Shown here piece after piece: positions 17,035 to 26,046 of a DNA stretch of 64,000 nt. Below the pieces are notes generated by a model, which did not search any database, was not told the origin of the DNA, and saw only the letters and a list, made by a program, of their open reading frames with translations. How positions within the stretch are numbered: the stretch's first letter is position 1; every line of letters starts with the position of its first letter. Source of the stretch: Pseudomonas khavaziana (lineage in GTDB: Bacteria; Pseudomonadota; Gammaproteobacteria; Pseudomonadales; Pseudomonadaceae); the NCBI RefSeq assembly GCF_019145205.1, contig NZ_JAHSTT010000010.1, positions 124,001-188,000 on the forward strand, in the 5' to 3' direction. The translations under genes were made by a program, and so were the position numbers.

Positions 17035-18896
17035 ATGAGAAGCAGCGTTTTTCTAGAACAAGGATATTACAAGAAGGTGTGAAGCTATCGGATTGGAAGA
17101 TACCTGACTTGAGAGCATTACCTGAGGAAGTTAGAGAAAAAACAGAAAATCGAATATCCGCATTGAAAGCTTTTTTTATTCAGGGGGCCAGCTGTGAAGA
17201 AATACAAAATCGGTACGGTGTTGCCAAATCATCCTTGTATCTGATGATCGAAAAAGCGATTCAATTTGATTCGCGAGGCGAATATATCGGTTATCGGGCG
17301 GCTATTTTGCAGTTTCGAGTGAAGCCCAATGAACGTCACGTAAACTCGACTGACCAGCAGCCAGGTGATGCGAATGACTTTTCACAATTGCTGAATCAGC
17401 ATCCTGAACTAGATAGATTGATACGGCGTTATGCCAGTCTGTATAAGTCTCGTAAAGAGGGCGGAACTAGAAGGTTAGTGGATTATCATGCTGAATTTTT
17501 GAAGAAGTGCGGAGAGCTAGGAATATCCACTCCCTCTTACCCGTTTGCACTACAAGACAAAGCTTTACGAAGTTTTTCTAGGCATTTGCACAAGAAGGCG
17601 GAAGAAATAGCCCAAGAAAAACGCGCGCATGTCAGGAGCGCCGAAGACCTTGCCATCTTATCCCCTATAGAACCTCTACAGGAAGTGGAAGTAGACGGCC
17701 ATAGCCTAGATTTACGCTTAACGGTACAGGAGGTAGACACTTATGGATTAACCTGTGTGACAGAAATTCTTACTGTGTGGGTTATTTTGGTGATCGATGT
17801 ATTTACTCGGTGCGTGCTTGGTTACAGCTTGGCATTGGGTAAAAACTATGATCAGACAGATCTTCTAATTGCGATCCATAATTCGTTAGCTCCTCATAGG
17901 AAACCTAAATCCGTAATTTCTGGACTCTTTTATAAGGCAAGTGGTGGTTTTCCGAGTGAAAGAAATCCTGAGTTGGCTTGGTGCTGCGGATTGTTATATA
18001 AGCTCGATAATGCCATGTCCCATTTGGCTAAAGATGTAGAATTGAAGCTTCGTAATGTTGTAGGTTGTATAGATGACTTTGGTCCGCCTCACAAACCTAA
18101 CGAAAGGTCGATAGTTGAAACGTTTTTCCGTTATTTGGTGGATAACTTTTCTCATCGGATAATAGGCACTACGGGGGCGCAGCCAAAGGATGAAATCATC
18201 AAGCGTCTTTCGCCAAAAGGGGGCGATTTTTCCATCTTGCTGACTATGGAGGAAATGCATCAGGCTTTAGATGTAGTGATATCTGACTATAACGGGCGAC
18301 CACACACAGGCATTACTCCTCACAGCCCACTCGAACTATTTTTACGCTCGGTAGAAGAGCGGAAACTTATATTCCCTAAGTTGCGCGCTGAGAATCGAGA
18401 TTTACGTAAGTTCACCTGCCGTACTGACCTGGTTACTGTCCACCAAGATGGGCCGCAAAGCGCTTTTGTAAATTTCAAAGGCGCCAGATACAGAAATCTG
18501 CCAGTACTGAGTTTCGCGGTAGGGGGTAAAGTGATGATCGAATGGGACCCGATGAATATTTCTTATTTAAGAGTTTATGATTTAAAAGGTGCATACTTAG
18601 GAGATATTTTTCCGCCAAGTCTTTGGTCTTCCCCTCACAGTGAAAAATTACGACTAAGATTGCAGCGTAGCCTTAAGATTGGGCAAATAGCGTATAGGGA
18701 AGGTGATTCTATTCCCGATTTATTACGTTCACTGCAGCTTTCAGAGGGTTGGAAAGAGCGAGAATCAGCAACTTATAACTTAAAGCATCTAGGTGCTGCT
18801 ACGTTGAGACAGAATACTGCGACGCTGCTTAAACCCGCCAATAAACCGACTGAGCGCCTAACTATAGGATATATCCTGGCGGAGGATAAGGGATGA
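17031..18896 (+). CDS. tnsB: TnsB/TniA-type DDE transposase
   Basis: This 621-residue transposase joins transposon ends to target DNA. Domains in order: an N-terminal HTH (about residues 50-77, CEEIQNRYGVAKSSLYLMIEKAI), an integrase core with Asp222 (VDGHSLD), Asp326 (LYKLDNAMS) and Glu363 (SIVETFFRYL), then a Mu-type C-terminal barrel (FVNFKGARYRNLPVLSF, VMIEWDPMNISYLRVYD). The DDE triad appears intact. ATG 17031 follows AAGGAG and overlaps the previous stop. Its stop overlaps the tnsC start. Confidence 0.92.
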   Translation: MNEKQRFSRTRILQEGVKLSDWKIPDLRALPEEVREKTENRISALKAFFIQGASCEEIQNRYGVAKSSLYLMIEKAIQFDSRGEYIGYRAAILQFRVKPNERHVNSTDQQPGDANDFSQLLNQHPELDRLIRRYASLYKSRKEGGTRRLVDYHAEFLKKCGELGISTPSYPFALQDKALRSFSRHLHKKAEEIAQEKRAHVRSAEDLAILSPIEPLQEVEVDGHSLDLRLTVQEVDTYGLTCVTEILTVWVILVIDVFTRCVLGYSLALGKNYDQTDLLIAIHNSLAPHRKPKSVISGLFYKASGGFPSERNPELAWCCGLLYKLDNAMSHLAKDVELKLRNVVGCIDDFGPPHKPNERSIVETFFRYLVDNFSHRIIGTTGAQPKDEIIKRLSPKGGDFSILLTMEEMHQALDVVISDYNGRPHTGITPHSPLELFLRSVEERKLIFPKLRAENRDLRKFTCRTDLVTVHQDGPQSAFVNFKGARYRNLPVLSFAVGGKVMIEWDPMNISYLRVYDLKGAYLGDIFPPSLWSSPHSEKLRLRLQRSLKIGQIAYREGDSIPDLLRSLQLSEGWKERESATYNLKHLGAATLRQNTATLLKPANKPTERLTIGYILAEDKG

Positions 18897-19855
18897 AAGA
18901 GTTAGAAACTAATTTTATCAGGCCTAAAGCGATTGAAGAGCACCCACTGTGTTCGCAAAACTACCTCGTACCTACCGATTCGATATCCATGGCGTGGGAA
19001 CATCTAGATAAAACCCTTCGTCGCCGTTCGGGTGGCTTTATTATGTGGGGGCGCTGGCGTATAGGAAAGTCTAGAGCTATTAAATATTTAAGAATGGTCG
19101 CGCAAAATAAATACAAAGGCCTGTACACGGTTATTCTGGACGCAGAAACTAAATTATATATATCGGAGCGTGACTTTTTTGCTGACCTGTGTAAGGAGTT
19201 AGGGGTTAGCGCCAATGGCTCGTCTGGAGAGTGCAAAAGGCGAGCAGTCGATCGCATGATTTCGATGGGCGAGCGAAATGCAAAGCGTTTATTTTTGATG
19301 TTCGTAGATGAGCCTCAAAAATGGACCGATTTGCAACTGAATTGGGTGTGTGAAATTTACGATAGGCTAGAACGACATAACATTCGACTTATTTCTGTGA
19401 TGGTCGGTCAAAGTATTCTTGTTGCGTTCCGACAAAATTATATTGATCGTGGTAATGGTGTGTTGATTGATCGCTTGATGAGAGAGGCTGTCGAATTTCA
19501 TAGTATTAGAGATCGTGAGGAGTTAAAGGTGGTTTTAGCCGGTTACGACACTATTGAGTCGGAATCGGGGTGGCCATTTACTCGATTTTTCTTTCCTCAG
19601 GCTTATTCATCTGGCTTTCGCCTGCAAGAGGCTACTGAGATAATCTGGGAAGTATTTGTAGAAGCTATTGATTCTAATGGAAAGCTTTTAGAATATTGGA
19701 TTCCGATGAAGTATCTCGCAATGTTGGTCGAAACATTGTTTCAAGAATATTACTTTAGGGATGCGCCTGATTTTGAAATTGATAAAGATCTTGTCGCTTC
19801 TTTATTGACGGAGTGTAATTTTTATATTTATTTAGCGGTGCTTTCCAAATCGTAG
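18893..19855 (+). CDS. tnsC: TnsC/TniB-type AAA+ transposition regulator
   Basis: The 320-residue ATPase links target selection by TniQ to the transposase. Walker A is GRWRIGKS (residues 53-60) and Walker B is LFLMFVDE (Asp139-Glu140). An arginine-rich sensor region RGNGVLIDRLMREAVEF follows. Both nucleotide motifs look functional. The start overlaps tnsB by 4 bases and tniQ begins 10 bases after its end, so the genes form one operon. Confidence 0.9.
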   Translation: MKELETNFIRPKAIEEHPLCSQNYLVPTDSISMAWEHLDKTLRRRSGGFIMWGRWRIGKSRAIKYLRMVAQNKYKGLYTVILDAETKLYISERDFFADLCKELGVSANGSSGECKRRAVDRMISMGERNAKRLFLMFVDEPQKWTDLQLNWVCEIYDRLERHNIRLISVMVGQSILVAFRQNYIDRGNGVLIDRLMREAVEFHSIRDREELKVVLAGYDTIESESGWPFTRFFFPQAYSSGFRLQEATEIIWEVFVEAIDSNGKLLEYWIPMKYLAMLVETLFQEYYFRDAPDFEIDKDLVASLLTECNFYIYLAVLSKS

Positions 19856-19865
19856 AGGTCTGCTT

Positions 19866-21257
19866 ATGGAGTTTAATAATTCTTATGGTCTAATCAATTC
19901 TTACAGTAGGCCTCAGTTGAGCGGGCTGAGTTATTCATCGGGTGGCGCCGTTGACCGTTATGAGTCAGTTTATGCCGCATTGTCTCGCTTTACTCTTGCG
20001 AACACATTGACAAAACGTGAGTTGGTGGATCTTTTCAAGGTTGGAATGTTAAGGGATTCTTCTGGATCGCAAAATCTTGGAAATATGGGTCTGATTAATG
20101 CTAAGCAGATGATGAACTGTTTGGCGATCAGTAGCTCGCAACTCGGTGAGATGTTTTTCTCGTGGCGCTCTAAAATTAAAGCTTCATTCTATTGTCCCTA
20201 TTTTCGATATTGCTCAATTTGCGCCAGTGCGCATAGGCATTACACAGTATTTCAAGCCGAGGGTCTTAGTAAGTGTCCCTTTCATTCTCTCCCCCTTAAA
20301 GCTAGTTGTGATTATTGTGGTGAATCCATGTTATATAAGTGGAGTGGTCCACTTTTGAGTCACCCTTTTCGCTGTGCTTATTGTCTGGGGCCTTTGGGGA
20401 GCCGAAAAGGAAGCATTGTCTTTTTTGACCTTCATACAATCACACGATCCTACCGTATGGCGCGGGCGAATGGACAGCGGAACCTGGAGCAAACGTTAAA
20501 CAATGGCCCGGTAGAGGAGTGCCCCGGCTACATTGTTTGCGGTTCCCGTACTGGTGACTTCGATCAATGGCGTGCCATGAATAATTTGCCACTTTACGGG
20601 CATGAATGGAATGATAGAAATTGGAGCAGCCGTGCTGGCTATATTCAGATAAGAGGAGCGCGTGTCAAATCGCTCGGCAAACGTGGTGTGATTAATAAAC
20701 AGAATGTCCATCCGCAAATCGCAACTAACCTGATGCTGTGCCTGAAATCAATTTTGCGTCATCTACGTAAGCGCTGGCGTATTGCATGTATATCTTCTAA
20801 TATACCAGACGGATTTCAAAAGCAGCGCCTAGAGGCCTATTACCTTCTCTTAAGGCATTGGTATGGGAACTCAAGTAATCTGCGTGCTCGGGGTAAGAGA
20901 GGGACATGCAACCACACAATTTCGGTAATTAACGCGTGGCTCCGCTGCGCTATAAATAATGCTGATGCGTATGCGGTACCTTTGAACGTCTCCTCTTGGT
21001 TTTTGGCGCACCAGTTCTGCGACTGGGTGGTTGAGTCTATTGCGACGACCGCTCGCATAGTAGAGTTACCCGACCTGATACCTGGTGCCTACCTGCTGGA
21101 GCAATTACAGTGCCCACAAAAACCACTTTGGTTAGTGGCGTTCATTGAACCTGCATCGTATATTTCATACCGGGTACTCCATTACTACCGCTACTCTGCT
21201 TATCTTTCCTCGGAAGAGGCTTGGTTTGGCTCATCTGTTGAGGTGGGAGTCTGTTAG
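19866..21257 (+). CDS. tniQ: TniQ/TnsD-type target-selection protein
   Basis: The 463-residue protein has the TniQ layout: an N-terminal segment (RPQLSGLSYSSGGAVDRYESVYAAL), then zinc-binding motifs CSIC, CPFH and CDYCG around residues 118-156. A long divergent C-terminal DNA-reading region follows. Its size is between short TniQ and full TnsD, so it could recognise a specific attachment site. If so, the site it reads is expected next to one transposon end. Confidence 0.85.
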   Translation: MEFNNSYGLINSYSRPQLSGLSYSSGGAVDRYESVYAALSRFTLANTLTKRELVDLFKVGMLRDSSGSQNLGNMGLINAKQMMNCLAISSSQLGEMFFSWRSKIKASFYCPYFRYCSICASAHRHYTVFQAEGLSKCPFHSLPLKASCDYCGESMLYKWSGPLLSHPFRCAYCLGPLGSRKGSIVFFDLHTITRSYRMARANGQRNLEQTLNNGPVEECPGYIVCGSRTGDFDQWRAMNNLPLYGHEWNDRNWSSRAGYIQIRGARVKSLGKRGVINKQNVHPQIATNLMLCLKSILRHLRKRWRIACISSNIPDGFQKQRLEAYYLLLRHWYGNSSNLRARGKRGTCNHTISVINAWLRCAINNADAYAVPLNVSSWFLAHQFCDWVVESIATTARIVELPDLIPGAYLLEQLQCPQKPLWLVAFIEPASYISYRVLHYYRYSAYLSSEEAWFGSSVEVGVC

Positions 21258-21442
21258 TGCTCATACCAATCCGCGGTTCACGCTCCTAGTCAGGTGGCTT
21301 TTTTTATCTTGGCCGTTAGCGTTTACAAGACGCGGATTTCATTGGTTAAGTTTGAAGAGGGCTAAGGCGGCACGTACCTAACAACGCCTCATTTAACAGA
21401 GCCCCCTCAATCCAGTAAGGGGATCTCATGACTTTTTCGTTC

Positions 21443-22588
21443 TTACGTCATGACTTCGTAGTTGTGGTGCGTTTTTTGTTCTGGGCTGTCCGGTTCTCTT
21501 TGCCTTGGGTCTTCAGGAAAAGGCATCAGGGAGGTGGCACGGCTATTTAGGAGGGAGCCTGTTTGAAAGTAGCCCATGACGGTGTTGATGCTGCGGTGTT
21601 CGGTCATGGACATGACGTCACCGAGCGGTACGCCCTGACGGCCGGCTTCGGTAACAAAACCCGAACGCAGGCTGTGCGCAGCCCAATCACCCTCGAGGCC
21701 GGCCAGTTTGGCTCGGCGTTGCACTATGCGCGCCACTTGATCGCTGGACAGTCCATCAGCGCTGACCCTCCCGCCTCTATGCAGACGTCGAAACAGTGGT
21801 CCGTCAGCGATCGGTGCAGCCTCCAGCCAGGCAGACAAGGCGTGGGCGGCGGGGCCGCGCAACGGCTTCTCCCTGCGTACACCGCCGGTATTGGTCTTAG
21901 TGACACCCAACGCATAGACCCACGTGTCGGCATCCAGCTGGCGCACATCGTTGACCCTCAGCCCTACCACTTCCGAGCGCCGCCGGCCGCCGCCGCTCCA
22001 AGCAAGCAAGAGCAGGGCGCGATCGCGGACGCCACGTACACCGTCTGTACAGGTGGCCAAAAGCGCCTGCAGCGATTCGAGCACTGCCGCAGTCTTTTTG
22101 CGTACTTGAATCCCCTGACGGCTTTGTGCCTTGCGCGCTTCGTGCAACAGGGTTTTCACCGGCGCTGCTTCGGTCGGGCTGATCCAGCCATTGAGCTGGT
22201 GCCATTTGCTCAGTACTGCAAGACGGTGGCTGACGGTGTTGATGGCCAGGGCGCCGGTTTTGGCCTTGACGCCGGAGCTCACAAGCGCGGCATCCATCGC
22301 AGGCGGCAGTAGGTGAACCCAAGTATTGTCTTCTCGCGGACACGCCAGATGATCGAGGATGAATTGCAGAGCGACAGGAGTGGGTAGCGCAGTGTCGGCA
22401 AGCGTCAGGCCATATCGGAGTTTTAACCAGGCTGACCAGTAGGTGAGGGCGCTTTGGTAACTGCGTAGGGTGTTGGCCGCTGTGCCTGCTGCGACAAACG
22501 CTGCTGCAGCTTCCTGAGCGTTTAGCGCGAGAAAATGTATGTCAAGCGGTGATTCATTTACGAGGACAAGGCGCTCTGTAACGTTCAA
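21443..22588 (-). CDS. tnpS: TnpS-like tyrosine recombinase (cointegrate resolvase of Tn4651 type)
   Basis: The 381-residue product is a tyrosine recombinase with an N-terminal SAM-like domain and a catalytic domain. The catalytic domain shows Arg in GGGRRRSEVVGL (about 202-204), HSLR (305-308), TEHRS (His331) and Tyr340 in VMGYFQ, so it appears active. It is divergent from a KfrA-like gene, exactly as TnpS and TnpT are arranged around the rst site in Tn4651-type Tn3-family transposons. No Tn3-type TnpA is in the window. The start appears to be TTG at 22588, since no in-frame ATG lies nearby. Confidence 0.8.
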   Translation of the reverse strand: MNVTERLVLVNESPLDIHFLALNAQEAAAAFVAAGTAANTLRSYQSALTYWSAWLKLRYGLTLADTALPTPVALQFILDHLACPREDNTWVHLLPPAMDAALVSSGVKAKTGALAINTVSHRLAVLSKWHQLNGWISPTEAAPVKTLLHEARKAQSRQGIQVRKKTAAVLESLQALLATCTDGVRGVRDRALLLLAWSGGGRRRSEVVGLRVNDVRQLDADTWVYALGVTKTNTGGVRREKPLRGPAAHALSAWLEAAPIADGPLFRRLHRGGRVSADGLSSDQVARIVQRRAKLAGLEGDWAAHSLRSGFVTEAGRQGVPLGDVMSMTEHRSINTVMGYFQTGSLLNSRATSLMPFPEDPRQREPDSPEQKTHHNYEVMT

Positions 22589-22666
22589 CGTAGGTAAATT
22601 CCAGCTTGTTTAAAATAACATCGGATAATCTTTCATTATCAGACCTAATATAGCCCGAGGTGAACC
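22589..22666. promoter_or_regulatory. Candidate rst resolution site between tnpS and tnpT
   Basis: The 78-base divergent intergenic region holds a perfect dyad, GATAAT-CTTTC-ATTATC, at 22624-22640. In Tn4651-type elements the recombination site rst lies between tnpS and tnpT, and its core is an inverted repeat bound by TnpS. The dyad is the best candidate for the crossover core. It must also carry the promoters of both genes. Confidence 0.6.
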
Positions 22667-23572
22667 ATGACGATAGGCGTGCCGGAAAATGAAGTGTTTG
22701 CGGCCGCGGACGCGGTGTTGGCGCGCGGCGAGCGGCCGACAGTGGAGAGAGTGCGCCTGGAACTGGGTCGGGGTAGCCCAGCGCGAGTTGGTGGCTTGCT
22801 CGATCAATGGTGGGTGCGCTTAGCTGAAAGGCTAAACGGCGCGACCCGATTACCGACACTGCCGACCGAGGTAGCGGAAGCGTTTGTCGCTGTGTGGCAA
22901 CAGTCGATCTATCTTGCCCGGTGCGTCGCCGAACAGGCACTAACTGAGCAACGGCAAGTTATGATTGCCGAGCATGAGCGAGTGGCCGCTAGAGAGGAGC
23001 AGGCGCGAGAGGATGCAGGACTGGCGCGGCAACTTGCGACGACCGCGCAGGCCGCCCAGCAAGTTAGCGAGACTCGCTTGACGGACCTAGAATTGTTGCT
23101 TGAACAGCGCGTGAAGCAGATTCAAGACCTTCAACATCAGCGCGATAGCATACTGCGGGAGCGCGGTGACACGCAGCAGCGGAACCAGATATTGCACCGG
23201 GAACTGCGAGAATTGCAGCTCAACACCCAACAGGAACTGCAGGCGCTACGACTCAAGGCCGAGGAGGAACGTGTCGCGCAGGAAGTCTACGTGCGTAGTG
23301 TCGAGGATCGTGCTCATCGTGAAGTTGATCGTGCCCGAGAGGAGGGCAAGCGCACGATCACGCAACTGAAGATAGTCGGCAACCAACTTGAGCAGTTGCA
23401 GCAAAGGATTGAAGAACTCCAAACTGCGCTAGGCCAAGCTCTGCAGAACTCCGCTGCACAGCAAGCACGTGGCGATACGCTGGAGCAGCAGCTTGCGCAA
23501 CTCCGTTCATCGCCGTTCAGCGAACGTCAGACGCGCGCGAAAAAAAAGCGCGAGTCCAAGCCATCGAAGTAA
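22667..23572 (+). CDS. tnpT: TnpT-like (KfrA-type) DNA-binding coiled-coil protein
   Basis: The 301-residue protein starts with a KfrA-type DNA-binding domain (VFAAADAVLARGERPTVERVRLELGRGSPARVGGLLDQWW). A very long Gln/Glu/Arg-rich coiled coil (about residues 95-280) and a basic tail (RAKKKRESKPSK) follow. TnpT of Tn4651 has this build and assists TnpS at rst. It starts 79 bases from the divergent tnpS gene. A stand-alone KfrA-like plasmid protein is an alternative, but the pairing favours TnpT. Confidence 0.8.
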   Translation: MTIGVPENEVFAAADAVLARGERPTVERVRLELGRGSPARVGGLLDQWWVRLAERLNGATRLPTLPTEVAEAFVAVWQQSIYLARCVAEQALTEQRQVMIAEHERVAAREEQAREDAGLARQLATTAQAAQQVSETRLTDLELLLEQRVKQIQDLQHQRDSILRERGDTQQRNQILHRELRELQLNTQQELQALRLKAEEERVAQEVYVRSVEDRAHREVDRAREEGKRTITQLKIVGNQLEQLQQRIEELQTALGQALQNSAAQQARGDTLEQQLAQLRSSPFSERQTRAKKKRESKPSK

Positions 23573-23740
23573 GACCGACAGGGTACAATTAAAGGATACG
23601 TCACCTACGCTTCAATAGCTGGGCACAATAGGATTCGGGAAATGAACGAAACAGTTGCGCGAAACGTAGCGGAATATTCAACGGCGTGATCGCGTACACA
23701 TCGCCGCCCTTGTGTCGTCGCTCAGGTAGTTGTCACTTGT

Positions 23741-24650
23741 TAGGGTTTGTCTGAAAAGTCGCCTCGGCTAAAATGACGCGCTCTGGTTGCCGGGAGGGCC
23801 GTCATGACAGGTCGATATGATATTTCATCTGAGCGCTGGGCAATGATCGAAGCCATCGTTTCCTTTCCTCAACGCATGGGGCGCCCAAGGTGGGATGATC
23901 GTCAGATGCTCAACGGCATCTTCTGGATCTTGTGCTCAGGCGCCAAATGACGTGATCTTCCAGAACGCTTTGGGCGTTGGAAAACCGTTTACCAGCGCTT
24001 CTGACAATGGCGTGACAACGGTACTTTCGAGCAGGTTTTGCGCCATTTACACCTTCGTTCGCGTGAAGACGGCTTCATCGACCTGGATACCTGGATGGTC
24101 GATTCGACATCCATCCGAGCTACCCGAGCAGCCAGCGGTGCTGGAAAAAAAGGGGCCCGCAGGAACCCCATCACCACTGCCTCGTCCGTAGCCGAGGCGG
24201 ATTGATCACCAAGACTCATCTCGCCTGTGATAGCAATGGCTTCTCGCTGACGGTCATGCTGTCGCCCGGTGAAGAAACCGACTCGCGCTACTTCATGCCG
24301 CTAGTGGAGCAGATTAGCCTGCCAGGGGGGCGTCCGCGTAAGCGCTGCCGGCATGTACTGGCCGACAAGGGTTATTACAGCCAGATGCTGCGTCAATACT
24401 GTGATCGCTATGGCGTGCGGCCGATCATTCCCTTGCGCAAGATGCATCGCAAGCCTCGGCCAGGCCTGCCTCGACTATTCGACAGGCCGCAATATAAAAA
24501 GCGCAACGTAATCGAGCGGCTGTTCAGTTGGCTCAAGGAAAAACGTCGACTCTGTACGCGATACGACAAGCTGGCGAGCAGCTTCAAAGCCATGGTCACG
24601 CTGGCCTGCATCGAGAAGTGTTTGCGGGCTGACTTTTCAGACAAACCCTA
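23741..24650 (+). mobile_element. IS5-family element, complete ends, TA target duplication
   Basis: Perfect 20-bp inverted repeats bound the element: TAGGGTTTGTCTGAAAAGTC at 23741-23760 and its reverse complement at 24631-24650. The outer TA on each side is likely the 2-bp target duplication, as in IS427-type elements. It lies directly against a second IS5-type element, suggesting insertion at that element's edge. Confidence 0.9.
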
Positions 24651-24651
24651 G
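23804..24651 (+). pseudogene. IS5-family transposase, inactivated
   Basis: Translation from ATG 23804 gives an IS5/IS427-type DDE transposase (MTGRYDISSERWAMIEAIV, QMLNGIFWILCSGA, DLDTWMVDSTSIRATRA). Two in-frame TGA stops at 23948-23950 and 24002-24004 interrupt it, the first where a Trp codon is usual. One frameshift near 24170 moves the C-terminal half (RSRGGLITKTHLACD to ADFSDKP) to another frame. The element has intact ends but cannot make its own transposase. Confidence 0.88.
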
Positions 24652-25430
24652 GCTCTGTACGAAAAGTATTGCCTTATACACCGCATGGCACAGGCCAATG
24701 AGGCTATTGCCCCAAAACTTTTCGCGAGCTTGTCGAAACGCGTAACGATGCGGCGGCTCTCCTTCAGCCATCCGAACATGCGCTCAATGACGTTGCGCTG
24801 CCGATATTTGGGGCGGTCGAACAGTCTGGGCAAGCCCGGCTTGGATTTGCGCTTCATGCTTCGCAACGGAATCACTGGCGGCATACGATACCGATCACAG
24901 TACCGGCGCAGAGCATCAGCGTCGTAGCCCTTGTCAGCCAACAGCCATCGGCAGCGTTTGCGAGGGCGGCCACGAAAACTTGGGATGCAAGCCTCATCCA
25001 GTTAAGGTTGAGCATAGGCAATATCGCTGGCTTGCCCGCCTGATAGCAGGAAACGCAGCGGCACGCCATTGGCGTCGCATAGCATATGGATTTTTGGTTG
25101 TCAGGCCGCCCCGGCTGCGTCCGACCACATGATCTTGCGGTTCTTCAGGCCCCCTTTTTTCCCGGCGCCTGATGAGGCTCGGGTTGCTCGTACGGCAGTG
25201 GAGTCGAACATCCATGTTTCCAGGTCGATCAACCCCTGCTCGTTTAATCGGATATGAAGCCGCTTGAGCTTCTGATCAAACGCTCCGCTATTACGCCAGT
25301 CACGAAACCGTTGATAGACCGTTGACCAAAGACCGAATCGCTCGCGCATATCTCGCCAAGCCGCGCCAGAGCAGAGTACCCAGAGGATGCCGTTAAGCAT
25401 CTGCGCGTCCCGCTCGTTATGGCGAAGTAC
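24651..25430 (-). pseudogene. Second IS5-family transposase, truncated and frameshifted
   Basis: The minus strand encodes pieces of a different IS5 transposase: HNERDAQMLNGILWVLCSGAAWRDM, LDLETWMFDSTAVRATRASSGAGKKGG, then in another frame MADKGYDADALRRYCDRYRMPPVIPL to YFSYRA. The 5' end (MxRYxLTDxxW region) is missing. GGCTCTGTACGAAAAGT at 24651 is the surviving terminal repeat; no partner is found on the right, so the element is truncated near 25440. Confidence 0.85.
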
Positions 25431-25435
25431 GAGAC

Positions 25436-25624
25436 TTGCTGGATGTGGCTAATGCGTCAGACAAGGTTTATTACTCTGAGCAGAGAGCTCCACTCACTAG
25501 CGAAATGACTCCTGAAGAGGCAGTTTCAACTCTTATTAACTTAGGTTCTATCCAGCCGTTGAGGTTGAGTCCAGAGCTGAATGCTTTTTTATGTATAGTA
25601 ATTTTACAGAGGACGAGTAGTTGA
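25436..25624 (+). other. Orphan short reading frame between IS remnants
   Basis: A 62-codon frame (MLDVANASDKVYYSEQRAPL...) of lower GC than the neighbouring IS pieces. I recognise no family. The acidic segment SEMTPEEAVSTLINLGSIQPLRLSPELNAF reads like part of a real helical protein, so it may be a fragment of a gene broken by the insertions. There is no convincing ribosome binding site. Confidence 0.25.
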
Positions 25625-25627
25625 AAA

Positions 25628-25908
25628 TTATTCGACTCGGGAGATGACCCGGTTATGGGTTTTATTGAGAAAAACGAAAAGCTCCGGGTCGAACACGGCG
25701 ACTTTGATATCCAGCTTAACCAGAGTGGTCAGGCCATCAATGGATTTTCGGAAGTCCGCGGATTTGGGATAAAGGTACACTTTTTCAACTTCGGTGTCGG
25801 GTCGCATCATGGCGGACATGCTCCAGAAAGAATTCAGGAGCACAGCGTCGACCTTCGGTTATTCGCTTGGGATGTGGCTTTTATGGATCGCACTCCAAGC
25901 GGTGGGTT
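25628..25908 (-). pseudogene. IS66 fragment: 5' part of tnpB with terminal sequence
   Basis: Minus-strand MMRPDTEVEKVYLYPKSADF and FRKSIDGLTTLVKLDIKVAVFDPELFVFLNK match the start of IS66 Orf2 (TnpB). The gene breaks off after HNRV. The flank 25813-25908 matches the right end of the intact IS66 copy at 34190-34269 (AGGAGCACAGCGTC, TTGGGATGTGGCTTTTATGG). It is therefore an end fragment of a related but distinct IS66 element. Confidence 0.8.
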
Positions 25909-26039
25909 GTTGAGCGAACTCATGCTTGGAATGGGAGAGGGCGGTGGCTAATCATGCACCACGATCGACTGCTCGCTGTGAGTGAGGCGTGGGTGTGGTT
26001 GGCCGAGGCGCGCATACTCGTGCGTCGACTCACGACATG
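25909..26039 (+). pseudogene. IS5-family transposase C-terminal remnant
   Basis: The plus strand encodes RWVVERTHAWNGRGRWLIMH, HDRLLAVSEAWVWLAEARIL and VRRLTT before a stop. This is the conserved C-terminus of another IS5-type transposase (the RWVVERTHAW motif carries the catalytic Glu). Everything upstream is lost to the IS66 fragment. Confidence 0.8.
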
Positions 26040-26046
26040 ATTTTGT

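Noticed and set aside
21443..22588. Phage integrase with a nearby attachment site
   Set aside because: No tRNA gene or direct repeats were seen, and the divergent KfrA-like partner points to TnpS/TnpT resolution instead.
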